A stretch of DNA of 49,387 nucleotides from a virus, in IMG/VR virus record IMGVR_UViG_3300034072_002187, positions 1 to 49,387 of that record; one strand, written 5' to 3'. Positions 31,535 to 41,100 of the stretch are shown here, piece after piece. Each line of letters begins with the position of its first letter. Within the stretch, counting starts at the first letter, position 1. The notes beneath the pieces were generated by a model. That model saw only the letters and a list, made by a program, of their open reading frames with translations. It did no database searches and had not been told where the DNA came from. The translations under genes were made by a program, and so were the position numbers.

Positions 31535-32158
31535 ATGACCGCGAGCACGAAGGAAATCCTGTCCTGTCCGATCGGGGGCGTGGATTACAGTTTCCGCACC
31601 CCCGACGTGTACGACCCGGCCCGTGCCCGGCGGGTTCTGACCCGCCAGCGGGTGCGGCGGCCTTCGATCGAGGAATTTCGGGTGGCGGCGCTGGCCGGCG
31701 TCGCCGCCTTGGCCGCAGCCGTCAATGATCCGGCAGAGGGCCTGCGCCAGCGGGAGCTGGTGGAAGACTGGTATCGGCTGCTTAAGCCGATCGACGAGGA
31801 CGAGATCGACGAGCCGGATCTGGAATTGCGCGCTGCCGAACTGGCCCGCATGAAGGATGAGCGCGAAGCGGCGCTGCAGGAGATATTCCCTCAGATCGCG
31901 GCGATCGAGGCGAACCTTGAGCGGCACTGGCAGCCCTATACCGAACTGAAGGCCGACCGTGAATTCTGGGATGATGTTTCGCGGATCGATATCGTCCGGC
32001 TGCTGCTTGTAGCAATTGATGGGCGCATGCTTGCCCGCGGCGATGACGGCCTGTTGCGGCAGGACATCTACCAGTCAATTGACAAGGCGCACCGCCTGCC
32101 TCTGGCCCAGTTTGCATTCGGGCTGCTGGAACCTGACGAGGCCACAAGAAAAAACTGA
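31535..32158 (+). CDS. Tail assembly chaperone G-like
   Basis: 207 residues with a phage assembly-chaperone layout: helical, acidic, ending QFAFGLLEPDEATRKN. It precedes the tape-measure module, as G does in lambda. The last codons are A AAA AAC followed by the TGA, so ribosomes can slip into the -1 frame to make the longer GT product. The shorter protein should be the abundant form. Confidence 0.82.
   Translation: MTASTKEILSCPIGGVDYSFRTPDVYDPARARRVLTRQRVRRPSIEEFRVAALAGVAALAAAVNDPAEGLRQRELVEDWYRLLKPIDEDEIDEPDLELRAAELARMKDEREAALQEIFPQIAAIEANLERHWQPYTELKADREFWDDVSRIDIVRLLLVAIDGRMLARGDDGLLRQDIYQSIDKAHRLPLAQFAFGLLEPDEATRKN
32149..32155 (+). promoter_or_regulatory. -1 programmed frameshift site (A AAA AAC)
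   Basis: The canonical slippery heptamer A AAA AAC lies directly before the TGA at 32156. Slipping back one base continues reading with CTG ATC ATC. Seven bases downstream, CGCCGCCG (32163-32170) can pair with CGGCGGCG (32209-32216), a perfect 8-bp stem at the distance that stimulates slippage. This is the strongest regulatory signal in the window. Confidence 0.9.
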
Positions 32159-32472
32159 TCATCGCCGCCGCCTATGCCTTCGATCCCGAGGGCTTTGCCG
32201 GCGGCGAGGATTACACCCCGGCCTGCCCATTGCGGGGCGACAGCTTCGCGGCGCAGCAGCCGGCAGGCATCCGCTGGCTGCATGTTCACCCGCGTTATCT
32301 CGTGGATGAGGATGGCTGGGCAATCGTGCGGCTTGCCAGCAACTGGCGGGATGGGCGCCTGCCGGAAGCGGGTGGGGTGAACGATCAGGCGGCCTGGACG
32401 GCGGCGGCTGTGGAGATCGTGCTTTCGGCATGGGCGAAGCTGCGTGCGGCGCGGGACAAGAAGCGGGATTGA
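32155..32472 (+). CDS. GT extension read in the -1 frame
   Basis: A 105-codon open frame continues from the slippery site (LIIAAAYAFDPEGFAGG onward) to the TGA at 32470, giving a G-GT fusion of about 312 residues. It has no good start of its own near the slip site. In lambda the GT fusion binds tape measure and tail subunits; the same role is expected. Confidence 0.85.
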   Translation: MIIAAAYAFDPEGFAGGEDYTPACPLRGDSFAAQQPAGIRWLHVHPRYLVDEDGWAIVRLASNWRDGRLPEAGGVNDQAAWTAAAVEIVLSAWAKLRAARDKKRD

Positions 32473-32557
32473 TGTGATTTTCGTCCTATTTTTGAAGGCC
32501 ATTTCTCAACATGGGGCTGCGCGAACCCGCATAGACGGGTTCTTTCAGGGAGTTTCC

Positions 32558-33178
32558 ATGATGAAGAGCTTTTTCGTTGCGGCTGCGGCTGCTACTGCCC
32601 TGTCCGCCGCACCTGCCATGGCGCAGGACGCAACGCCCACGGGTCTGTACGTTGGCGCGCTGGTCGGTTGGGATCACCTCGAGACCAAGGGCGATCTCGG
32701 CAGCGGGGGCAAGGATGGCGTCGTGTTTGGCGCGATCGTTGGTTACGATGCGAAGATCGGCGGATCGGCGCTGGTCGGCTTCGAAGCAGAGATTGATGGC
32801 GCCAGCACCAAGCGTCAAGAGCGTGACCTGCTGGTGACCGGCGATCGTGGTGCGATCAAGTCCGGCCGGGATCTCTACGCAGGCGTGCGCCTTGGCTTCG
32901 AAGCATCGCCGGGCCTCGTGATCTATGCCAAGGGTGGCTACACCAACGCCAAGATCATCGCTGAATACGACGATGGCGCTGGCTTCAAGGAATCCGAGCG
33001 AGTCGTTGCCGATGGCTACCGCCTCGGCGGTGGCGTGCAGAAGGCGCTGACCTCGCGCATCGCCGCGCGGCTTGAATACCGCTATTCGGATTACGGCACG
33101 CTGCGTTACCAGGGCTTCTCGCTTGATCAGGACGCCCGCCGCCAGCAAGTGGTTTTCGCGCTGACCGGCACGTTCTGA
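32558..33178 (+). CDS. Outer membrane beta-barrel protein (moron)
   Basis: 206 residues. A clear signal peptide (KSFFVAAAAATALSAAPAMA, cut before QDA) precedes a barrel with alternating strands: LYVGALVGWDHLE, VFGAIVGYDAKIGGSALVGFEAEID, LYAGVRLGFEASPGLVIYAKGGYTNA, ARLEYRYSDYG, and a terminal aromatic residue (LTGTF). This is the Omp25/31-like porin family of alphaproteobacteria. It has a CAGGGAG ribosome site and lies between tail chaperone and tape-measure genes, where it has no role in tail assembly. An A+T-rich leader and downstream terminator mark it as an independently expressed cargo gene. Confidence 0.9.
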   Translation: MMKSFFVAAAAATALSAAPAMAQDATPTGLYVGALVGWDHLETKGDLGSGGKDGVVFGAIVGYDAKIGGSALVGFEAEIDGASTKRQERDLLVTGDRGAIKSGRDLYAGVRLGFEASPGLVIYAKGGYTNAKIIAEYDDGAGFKESERVVADGYRLGGGVQKALTSRIAARLEYRYSDYGTLRYQGFSLDQDARRQQVVFALTGTF

Positions 33179-33219
33179 ATCCAGCGCATAGGTGGGTGCC
33201 TGCACTCACCCACAATGAA

Positions 33220-33250
33220 GGGGGCGGCCTGCAGGGGCTGCCCCCTTTTT
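33220..33250 (+). terminator. Intrinsic terminator after OMP gene
   Basis: GGGGGCGGCC (33220-33229) pairs with GGCTGCCCCC (33236-33245) with one G-T pair, loop TGCAGG, followed by TTTTT. A smaller hairpin (GGTGGGTG / CACTCACC) lies just upstream. This would separate the moron transcript from the tape-measure gene unless antitermination allows read-through. Confidence 0.78.
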
Positions 33251-33272
33251 CGTTCCAACGGAGTGATCGAAA

Positions 33273-36005
33273 GTGGCTGGAGCTGACCGCGCCATCAACA
33301 TGGCCTTGCGCGTGCTGGGCATTGGCGAGGTCGAGAGGGACTTCAAGCGGGTTGGCAATGCCGGAACCAAGAGCTTTGCCGAGGTCGAGAAGGCGGCGAA
33401 CGGATCGGCGCGCGAGGTTTCCGAATACACGGCGCGCCTGAAGCGCGCGGCGGCCGAGGCCAAGGCTGCGTTCGCCAACATGCAGGAAGCCCATCGGGGC
33501 AGCCCGCAGCAGGTGGCGCAGAACCGGCGAGACTTCATCATCGGGCGTGTCGAGGGCGAGAAGGAGCGTATTCGCGCCGGATTGCCCGACCTGACGCAAG
33601 GTGTCGAGGAAGCGGCAAGCGCGACTGATGGGCTCGCTGAATCAGTCAGCTCGGCAATTGGCAAGTATGTCGCGCTCGGAACTGCTATCGGCACAGTGAC
33701 CAAGTTCACGCTCGATTCACTGGTAGCGTTTGCAGAGCACGAGCAAACCCTGGCGGCGTTCAATGCTGAGCTGACCCTGACTGGCAACCGGTCCAGTGTA
33801 GCATCGTCACAAGTACAGGCGATGGCGGAAGCCATAGCCGCTTCGACCGGGCAGACCGAACAGGCGGTGCTTTCGGCTGCGGCGACGCTAGCCAAGATCC
33901 CGGGCATGACCAGCGAGGGCCTGCAGGCCGCGCTGCAGGCGGCGTCCGAGTTTGCCGATACGCTGGGCGTCGAGGTGACGCAGGTGATCGAGGATCGCGT
34001 GGCCCCGGCCTTCCAGGCGCTGGCCGATCGCGACATGAAGGCGCTGTTCAAGGCGACCGAGGATCTCAACCCGCAACTGCGCCTGACGATCCTGACCCTG
34101 GCAGAAGCAGGACGGACAGCTGACGCGCAAACTGCGTTGGTGAAGGGCCTTGCTGCGGCAGCAGGTGAAGGGCCCGGGGGGCTCTCCACCGCCAGTGCAC
34201 AGGCCGAGAAGGCGTGGGGCCGTTTCAAGAACTCGGTTGGTGAGACGTTTGCCCCGGCTGCCATTGCATCGCTCAACGCAATCACGGGTTATCTCGATCG
34301 ACTGCGGGAAAAGGCAGAGCAGACGAAGCTGGGCTGGTCGGGCATGATTGCCGTGATGGGTAGCGGGGGCTTCCTTGCTTCTCCGTTCCTTGGTGGCTCT
34401 ACCGCGAAGAAGGTATCACAACCGCTTGCGGGACAGGATCGGGTTGATACCGCCTATAACCAGAAGTTGCTGGGGGAGCTCACTGCTTCAAACGCGGCGC
34501 GTGCGCAGGCAGAGATCGATCGACGCTTCGGTTCCCTGGCTGGCGGCAGCACGCGGCGGCGGAGCGGCGGAAGCGGTGGTGGACGGGGCAGTTCGGAAGC
34601 GGACCAGGCCAAGCGCGCAGCCGAACAGGCGCGTGATGCGGCAGATCGCATCAGCGAGGCCAACGCCGACGTAATCGACAGCTATCGCCTGCGTGCAAGC
34701 GAGGCCCGGGCCAAGATCGGTCTGGAAGGTGCGGCGCTTGAAGCCGTGGAACGGCAGCAGCAGATCGACGCGGCGGCGCGCCGGATCAACACCGAACTGA
34801 TCGAGAAAGAGGTCGAGGCGCGGCGCAAGGCGGCAGCTGTTGCAGGCAAGCAGTTCGATGCCGCGACAGCAACGCGCGAAGCGACTGCCGCAGTACAGGG
34901 CCAGCAAGCTGAAGTGCGCAAGCTGGCCGCCGAGTACTATGACGCCGAAAAGGCGATCGCCGATTTCAACCGCCGCCAGAAGGAAGCGCAGGCGGTGCTC
35001 GAGCAGGTCAAAACCCCTCTGGAGAAGGCGCGCGAGGAAGTGGGCCGGCTGCAGAAGATGCTGGCCGCCGGCGACATTTCGGGCGAGGCCTTCAACCGCC
35101 GGATGGACCAGATCGCCAACGACATGGTCGACGCCGCCGAGCGTGCAGGCAATGCCTGGCAGGGGTTCGGATCCGACGTGGGGCGCACGCTGACCGATGC
35201 GATCCTGCATGGAGACAATGCGCTAGACGTCTTGCAGCAGCTGGTGCAGCTGCCGCTCGAGCGGCTGCTCTACAGCCAGGTCGAAAGCCCGATCGCCAAC
35301 TGGATCGACGGACTGACCGGGAACAACCGGGACAAGAACGTGGCCAATGCCCGTGCCCAGCTTCCGGTGGCGGCCGATGGTGCAGCGGCATCCGTGGCGG
35401 TGCTGGGTAGCAATTCGCAGACGGCGGCACAATCGCTGGCGCAGATCTCGATCGCGCTGGGTGATCCGGTATCGCGCCTTGCCAGCGAAACGGATTCCGC
35501 GACAACGGCAATGGGTGGCCTTGTGCCGATAACCGGCCAGTTCGGCGGCGCGCTCAACCAGGTGATCGCCATGCTGTCGAACAGCGGCGGAGGTGGTGGC
35601 GGTGGTGGTATCGGCGGCCTGCTGGGTCTTGGCCTGCAACTGTTCGGTGGCGGAGCCGGGCCGGTAGCAAGCCTCGCGCCGGATGCCGCCGCGACGATCG
35701 CCGCCAATCCGGCGCTGTTTGCATCGGGCACGGACCGCGTGCCGGTGGGCAAGCCCTTCTGGGTGGGCGAGAACGGCCGCGAGCTGATGGAGCTGACACG
35801 CGGCGGCGGGCTGCGGGTGCACAGCAACCAGCAGTCACACCGCATTATGGATGGCGGGGGCGGGGGCGGCGGCTTCCACAACACGCAGATCATCAACATT
35901 CCCGAACGTGCCGATCCGCGCCGCACGGCATCCGGGGTGGCCAGGTCTACGCAATCGGCCTTGTTCAGATCCGCCCGCAAGGGCCTTGCCGCGGTGGGAA
36001 ACTGA
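33273..36005 (+). CDS. Tail tape measure protein
   Basis: 910 residues from a GTG start. Long helical coiled-coil segments, several hydrophobic stretches (GKYVALGTAIGTVTKFTLDSL), Gly-rich region near 760-785, and a C-terminal WVGENGRELMELTRGGG motif typical of tape measures. Tail length scales with this protein, so a tail of roughly 130-140 nm is expected. It follows the chaperones as in other siphophages. Confidence 0.92.
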   Translation: MAGADRAINMALRVLGIGEVERDFKRVGNAGTKSFAEVEKAANGSAREVSEYTARLKRAAAEAKAAFANMQEAHRGSPQQVAQNRRDFIIGRVEGEKERIRAGLPDLTQGVEEAASATDGLAESVSSAIGKYVALGTAIGTVTKFTLDSLVAFAEHEQTLAAFNAELTLTGNRSSVASSQVQAMAEAIAASTGQTEQAVLSAAATLAKIPGMTSEGLQAALQAASEFADTLGVEVTQVIEDRVAPAFQALADRDMKALFKATEDLNPQLRLTILTLAEAGRTADAQTALVKGLAAAAGEGPGGLSTASAQAEKAWGRFKNSVGETFAPAAIASLNAITGYLDRLREKAEQTKLGWSGMIAVMGSGGFLASPFLGGSTAKKVSQPLAGQDRVDTAYNQKLLGELTASNAARAQAEIDRRFGSLAGGSTRRRSGGSGGGRGSSEADQAKRAAEQARDAADRISEANADVIDSYRLRASEARAKIGLEGAALEAVERQQQIDAAARRINTELIEKEVEARRKAAAVAGKQFDAATATREATAAVQGQQAEVRKLAAEYYDAEKAIADFNRRQKEAQAVLEQVKTPLEKAREEVGRLQKMLAAGDISGEAFNRRMDQIANDMVDAAERAGNAWQGFGSDVGRTLTDAILHGDNALDVLQQLVQLPLERLLYSQVESPIANWIDGLTGNNRDKNVANARAQLPVAADGAAASVAVLGSNSQTAAQSLAQISIALGDPVSRLASETDSATTAMGGLVPITGQFGGALNQVIAMLSNSGGGGGGGGIGGLLGLGLQLFGGGAGPVASLAPDAAATIAANPALFASGTDRVPVGKPFWVGENGRELMELTRGGGLRVHSNQQSHRIMDGGGGGGGFHNTQIINIPERADPRRTASGVARSTQSALFRSARKGLAAVGN

Positions 36006-36008
36006 CCG

Positions 36009-36635
36009 ATGGTCGATGACGTTCGCTTGCCCGACAAATGGTCAAAAGGGTCCGCCGGCGGGCCGGAATTCCTGACCGACGTGGTCGATCTGTCTTCCGG
36101 CGATGAATACCGCGAGCAGCGCTGGATCCGTCCGCGCTGGCGATACGAGATCGCCCACAACATCAAGTCGATCGAACAGATTGCCGAGCTGCGCGCCTTT
36201 CACCTTGCCCGCCGCGGCCGGGGCCGTTCCTTCCTGCTGAAAGACTGGCTGGACTGGACCAGCGCGGCCGATGGCGTGGCCGCACCGACGATGGCCGATC
36301 AGTCCCTGGGCACCGGCACCGGCGCGTTGACGACGTTTCAGTTGGTCAAGCGCTATGCCGATGGGGTGAACCCCTATGACCGGGCGATCAAGTGGCCGGT
36401 GGCGGGCACGCTGAAAGTGGCGGTGAACGGCGTGCTGAAGACCAGCGGCGTTGCCGTGAACCGCGGAACGGGCGTGGTGACGCTGACGCCTGCGCCTGCG
36501 AGCGGTGCCACGATAACCGCGGGCTTCGAGTTCGACGTGCCGGTGCGGTTCGAGGACGACTGGCTTTCGGTCAGCTGGGACACGATCAATTCGCGCAGCG
36601 CCGGCAGCGTGCCGCTGATCGAGGTGCGGGAATAG
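36009..36635 (+). CDS. DUF2460 tail protein (GTA gp12-like)
   Basis: 208 residues with DUF2460 signatures: VRLPDKWSKGSAGGPEFLTDV, EYREQRWIRPRWRYEIAHNI, ELRAFHLARRGRGRSFLLKDW, VPVRFEDDWLSVSW. Homologues lie in the gene-transfer-agent tail module (distal tail protein). It replaces lambda gpM in this order. Confidence 0.9.
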   Translation: MVDDVRLPDKWSKGSAGGPEFLTDVVDLSSGDEYREQRWIRPRWRYEIAHNIKSIEQIAELRAFHLARRGRGRSFLLKDWLDWTSAADGVAAPTMADQSLGTGTGALTTFQLVKRYADGVNPYDRAIKWPVAGTLKVAVNGVLKTSGVAVNRGTGVVTLTPAPASGATITAGFEFDVPVRFEDDWLSVSWDTINSRSAGSVPLIEVRE

Positions 36636-36646
36636 GGATTCATGCC

Positions 36647-36709
36647 TCCGCCTGCGGCGGAGTCGGCGGCGCCCGTACTGATGTCGGCTTCGCCTCCATG
36701 CCGCCGGGC
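36647..36709. repeat. 63-bp dispersed repeat, copy 1
   Basis: Begins with the palindrome TCCGCCTGCGGCGGA and ends ATGCCGCCGGGC. It matches copy 2 (37601-37663) at 55 of 63 positions with no gap. It lies in the 100-bp spacer between the DUF2460 and DUF2163 genes, which otherwise holds no gene. Confidence 0.85.
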
Positions 36710-36735
36710 TTGGTCTTTGCACTTGAGGTTCATAC

Positions 36736-37593
36736 GTGACACGAGCAATTCCCACCGCATTGGCCAGCGCGTTTGCCCAAGTCTCGGTCATCGCGGGTGA
36801 ATGCGTGGCGCTGGTTGCGCGCGATGGAACAACGGTGGGTTTCACTTCGCTTGACGAGGAGCAGGTTATCGACCTGTCCGACGATGGCGGCCCTGCCGAT
36901 CTGAGCTGCGATCAAGGCATGGTGCTTTCCGCGATCACGCTGGCGGTGGGGCTGGATGCCAGCTTTGCCGAAGTGCAGGGTCCGGTCGGGCCAGTGGTGA
37001 CCGCACCTGCCGTTGATGGCGGCAAGTGGGATGGCGCCGAGGCGTGGCTGGTACGGGTTTCGCCGGGGGTGGCGGGCTTTGCCCCGATACTGCGCGGGCA
37101 CGTGGCCGAGGCGCGCGTGGAAGGCCCGCGCTTCGTGTTCGAGATCCGCAACCAGGCCGACATGCTGAACCAGCAGATCGGACGCACGATCACCGCCTAT
37201 TGCGATGCCACGTTCGGCGACGCGCGATGCGGCTTTGCCGTGGCGGCCGAAGCTGCGACCGTGACCGCGGTGACCGATGCCTTGCGCTTCACCGTCAGCA
37301 CGGGCGGCAGCTTTGCCGACGAGTATTTCAACCTGGGCAAGGTGACCTTTACCAGTGGCGCGTTGAACGGCGTGATTGCCGACAACATCGCAAGCTGGAC
37401 CTCCGCCGGCGCAATCGAACTGTTCGAGCCGCTGCCTGCCGCACCCGAGGTGGGCGACACGCTGGATCTGGCGCGGGGATGCGGCAAGACGCGAACAGAC
37501 TGCATGGGGTTTGGCAACATCGTGAACTTTCGCGGCTTCCCCGATGTGCCCGGAACAGACCAGGTTCTCCGTTACCCGAATCCGGGAGGTTGA
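36736..37593 (+). CDS. DUF2163 tail protein (GTA gp13-like)
   Basis: 285 residues from a GTG start. Recognisable regions are TSLDEEQVIDLSDDGG, LVRVSPGVAGFAPILRGHVAEARVEGPRF, RNQADMLNQQIGRTITAYCDATFGDARCGF and RGCGKTRTDCMGFGNIVNFRGFPDVPG, the last with the paired Cys residues characteristic of DUF2163. It is a hub protein of the GTA tail tip and corresponds in place to lambda gpL. Confidence 0.9.
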   Translation: MTRAIPTALASAFAQVSVIAGECVALVARDGTTVGFTSLDEEQVIDLSDDGGPADLSCDQGMVLSAITLAVGLDASFAEVQGPVGPVVTAPAVDGGKWDGAEAWLVRVSPGVAGFAPILRGHVAEARVEGPRFVFEIRNQADMLNQQIGRTITAYCDATFGDARCGFAVAAEAATVTAVTDALRFTVSTGGSFADEYFNLGKVTFTSGALNGVIADNIASWTSAGAIELFEPLPAAPEVGDTLDLARGCGKTRTDCMGFGNIVNFRGFPDVPGTDQVLRYPNPGG

Positions 37594-37594
37594 T

Positions 37595-38119
37595 ATGGCG
37601 TCCGCCTGCGGCGGAGTCGCCGCCGACCGTACTAATGTCGCCTTCGGCGCCATGCCGCCGGCCGGACGATTCCATGAGAGTTTCGTGCCGGTCGGGCTTC
37701 GTGTTGCCGCGCTGGCCGAGGAATGGATCGACGTTCCGTTCCACTGGCAGGGCACGGTGCGGGCGGGGTGCGACTGCAAGGGGCTGGTGGCCGGAATCGC
37801 GCGCGAGCTGGGCAGACCGGAGGCCGACAGCGTGGAAGCGCTGGCGGGCGATTATGGCGGCAAGGTGGACGTGGCGCGGCTGAAGGCCGGGCTGGCGCGG
37901 ATGTTTGACCGGGCCAGCGACCGGCAGCCGGGTGACGTGCTGCTGCTGCGCATGGGCGGACTGGCGCAGCACCTTGCGATCTGTGCGCCGACGCAGGCGA
38001 ACGTTGACCGGATCATAGAAGCGATGCCGAGCGGACCGGGGCGGGTGCGCCCGGCACGGGCAGGCATGGGCCGGATCGACAGCATCTGGCGCTGGAAAGA
38101 GATTGGGTTGCGGGACTGA
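37595..38119 (+). CDS. NlpC/P60-family tail peptidase (GTA gp14-like)
   Basis: 174 residues. The catalytic Cys is in AGCDCKGLVAGIARELG, and the His is in QHLAICAP. It should cleave peptide links in peptidoglycan during DNA entry. The first 23 codons from the ATG at 37595 are largely encoded by the 63-bp repeat, so they are probably a late addition; an in-frame ATG at 37652 would leave most of it out. The conserved protein begins near FVPVGLRVAALAEEW. Confidence 0.85.
   Translation: MASACGGVAADRTNVAFGAMPPAGRFHESFVPVGLRVAALAEEWIDVPFHWQGTVRAGCDCKGLVAGIARELGRPEADSVEALAGDYGGKVDVARLKAGLARMFDRASDRQPGDVLLLRMGGLAQHLAICAPTQANVDRIIEAMPSGPGRVRPARAGMGRIDSIWRWKEIGLRD
37601..37663. repeat. 63-bp dispersed repeat, copy 2
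   Basis: Same unit as 36647-36709, again starting TCCGCCTGCGGCGGA, and containing a second short palindrome CGCCTTCGGCG. Here it overlaps the 5' end of the NlpC/P60 gene. On the minus strand both copies could encode a similar short peptide (ADIST.../GDIST... ending DSAAGG), which may be incidental. Confidence 0.85.
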
Positions 38120-41100
38120 TGGTTGCCAAGCTGCTCGTTACCGCGGCGCTGTTTGCGGCGAACACCGCGCTTTCGATGTCGCGCAAGATCGAGGGGCCGC
38201 GCACCGAGACGAAGTTCACCAGCGGGGATTACGGCGCGGGGCTGGACAATGTCTGGGGCAAGCGGCGCACATCGCCGCCGATCTTCTGGGCGGAAGACCT
38301 GAAGGAGGTGAAGCGCCGCCGCAAGACCAAGGGCGGGAAATACAACGAATACAGCTATTATGGAAGCTTCGGGGTTGCCCTTGCTGGCCATGAGATTGAA
38401 CAGGTCACGCGCATCTGGTTCGATACGCATCTGGTGTTCGACCTGACCAGGGCCGGGCCGGTTACGCCGTTCGATTTTGGCGATGCTTCGGCTTCCAAGC
38501 CGTTTGCCGCTGCCGCGAGTGGCGGGCAATCGTGGTCCAGTTTCATGTCGATCTACACCGGCACCGAGACGCAGGAGCCGGACCCGCGCATGCAGGCGAC
38601 GGTCGAGGCGGAGCATGGCGAGGGATCATGCCCGGCCTATCGGGGTACGGCTTATATCGTGTTCAAGGACGTGCCGCTGGAAAAGCTGGGCAACCGCATC
38701 CCGCAAGTGTCCGTGGAGTTCATCGGTGCAGGGGCGGCGCAGTCGATCATCACGCTAGATGAAGAACAGCCGGTCATAACGCTGTGGACCATCGCAAAAT
38801 TCTCAAGTGACTTTTCGAGAATCCTGTTTGCCACTTCGAACCTGATTACGAACGAAACGTCTTTCGAAATCTGGGATTCAGCAGCACACAAGCCAATTAT
38901 ATGGGGTTCTCTGGGTGAGGTCGAGCTTTCAAACAACAGTGCGCTGGGGATGTTCGCCAATGGCAGCTTTATGGCCGTGGGCGACCTCTTCCAGACTTTG
39001 TATCTATTCTCGGCAGATGGCGCGACCAAGACAGTAATCGACACGTGGTCACTCCCTTATCAGGACGGCGTTTTCGTTATTGCCGATGGCTCTGGCGTAG
39101 AGCATTGGATGACCTATCCCATCGCGCCTTACACCGGCTTTGTCATGGATGCAGCTGATAACGATCTGGATTTCGGGACAGCTCCAACACATTTCTTTTC
39201 TGATGCTTACGGAGACATCTGGGCAGTATGCCGTCCCTGGGGTGCTTCGTCGCAAGTTTCGTTCATTCGGGTGCATGATGACGGAAATGGGCCGGGCTGG
39301 CCGACAAGTTTTGCCCTCTCCGGTCTGCCAACGGCAACCTCGCCAGAATGCTTTGCTACACACTCGCGCACTGCAGACGCTGATGTGTTCATTTTGCAAC
39401 GGCAAGGTCTCCGCTATCTGGTCGATCCATCCGATGGGTCTTGGGTTGCAGTTCCGGGCGCGAGCATCGGCGGGGCAACGCCCTACGCCATCTGGTCGAA
39501 TATCGTGCCGGGATCAGCGACGGTATGGCAGGGTGGAAACGAGGTTAGCCTGATAACGGGCGAGATCGTGAGGACCATTACTGGCGGGCTGTCTGTGACA
39601 CGCTCAGTCTATGATCCGATCAGCCACGCCATTATTCAGGATGTGACCGGGAGTGTGTTGCGCTGGTACTATCTGGACCGCGTAAGCAGTGATGGGGTTA
39701 CGCTGGGTGCCATCGTTGCTAATGTCTGTTCGCGTAGCGGCATCAGCCCTGACCAGATCGATGCTGCGGCCCTGACGCAGACGGTGCCGGGCTATTCCAC
39801 CGCTGGCGGATCGGGCAAGGACTGGCTCGACCCGCTGCTCGATCTATTTGACAGCGATGCGCGGCCGCACGGCTTTGCGCTGGAGTTCATCAAGCGCGGC
39901 GGGACGTCGGGCGGCACGCTGGCGGATAGCGGGTTTGCACGAAGCGAAGGTCAGGCAATCTATTCTGCCTCGCGCGGCGGACCGACCGACGTGCCCGCAC
40001 GGGTGACGCTGAATTTTGCCGACGTGGCCGCCGACCAGCAGCCCAATGCCGCGCCTTCCGGGCCGCTGGCGGGGGCGACAGGCAAGGCCGAAACCACGCT
40101 GGACATGAGCACGCTGGCACTGGACGTGGATGCGGCGCGCCAGCTGGTTGCGCGTTATCACCGCCGCGCGCTGTTCGATCGCACCGGGTACACGCTTTCA
40201 CTTCCTGCCGCGCAGGCGAGTCTGGAGCCGGGCGATGTCCGCACGCTCCAGCTGCCGACTGGCAACGTGCTTGCCCGCCTTTCCAGCCTGGTGCTGACGG
40301 CGGACCGGCAGATCGAGGCGCGGTGGAAGCGGGACGATCCTGCGGTGGCGGTGCCGGGCGGGCAGGGCGGCGCGCCGTTCGATGGCCGCACCCCGGCAAC
40401 GATCATCGTGCCGCTGGTTTCAAAGGGGTTTGTCCTGGATATTCCACTGCTGCGCGATGCCGACAGCGTGACAACGCCGGTGGTCTATCTGGCGGCAGCG
40501 CCCTATGTAACCGGGGCGTGGCCGGGCGCATCGTTCTTCCAGGCAATAGATGGCGAATATTCGGAAGAGATCGCCAGCGTGGCATCGTCATCGCAGGCGG
40601 CGTGGGGCTATGCTACCGACGTGCTGGCCGATGCCGATCCGAATGTCTGGGATCGCGGCAATGCGGTGAACGTGAAGCTGCAGGTTGGCACGTTGACCGG
40701 CACGACTGAGGCGGCGATCAATGCTTCGCCCACGACCAATCTTGCCCTTATCGGTAACGAGCTTGTCAACTTTACGACCGCCACGCTGGAAACGGACGGT
40801 AGTTATACGCTGTCTGGCTTGAAGCGCGGGCGCAGGGGCACGGAATGGGCGACGGCGAGCCATGCGGAGCGCGATGTGTTCCTGTTGCTGGATACGGCTG
40901 AAACCGAGGCTATGGGGCTTTCGGAAGTCGGGACCGACCTGTCGTTCAAGGCGATCACGTCGGGCCGCAGTGAAAGCAGCGCCTTTCCGATTGATCTGTC
41001 TTTCACCGGGGCAAGCCTGAAGCCCTATGCGCCGTGCCATCTGCGCGCGGAACTTTCGGGCAGCGACTGGGTGCTGGGCTGGACGCGGCGCACGCGCGTG

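Noticed and set aside
30530-31927. Minus-strand frame of 465 codons opposite tail tube and chaperone
   Set aside because: Arg/Ala-rich antisense of well-placed structural genes; no ribosome site or motif.
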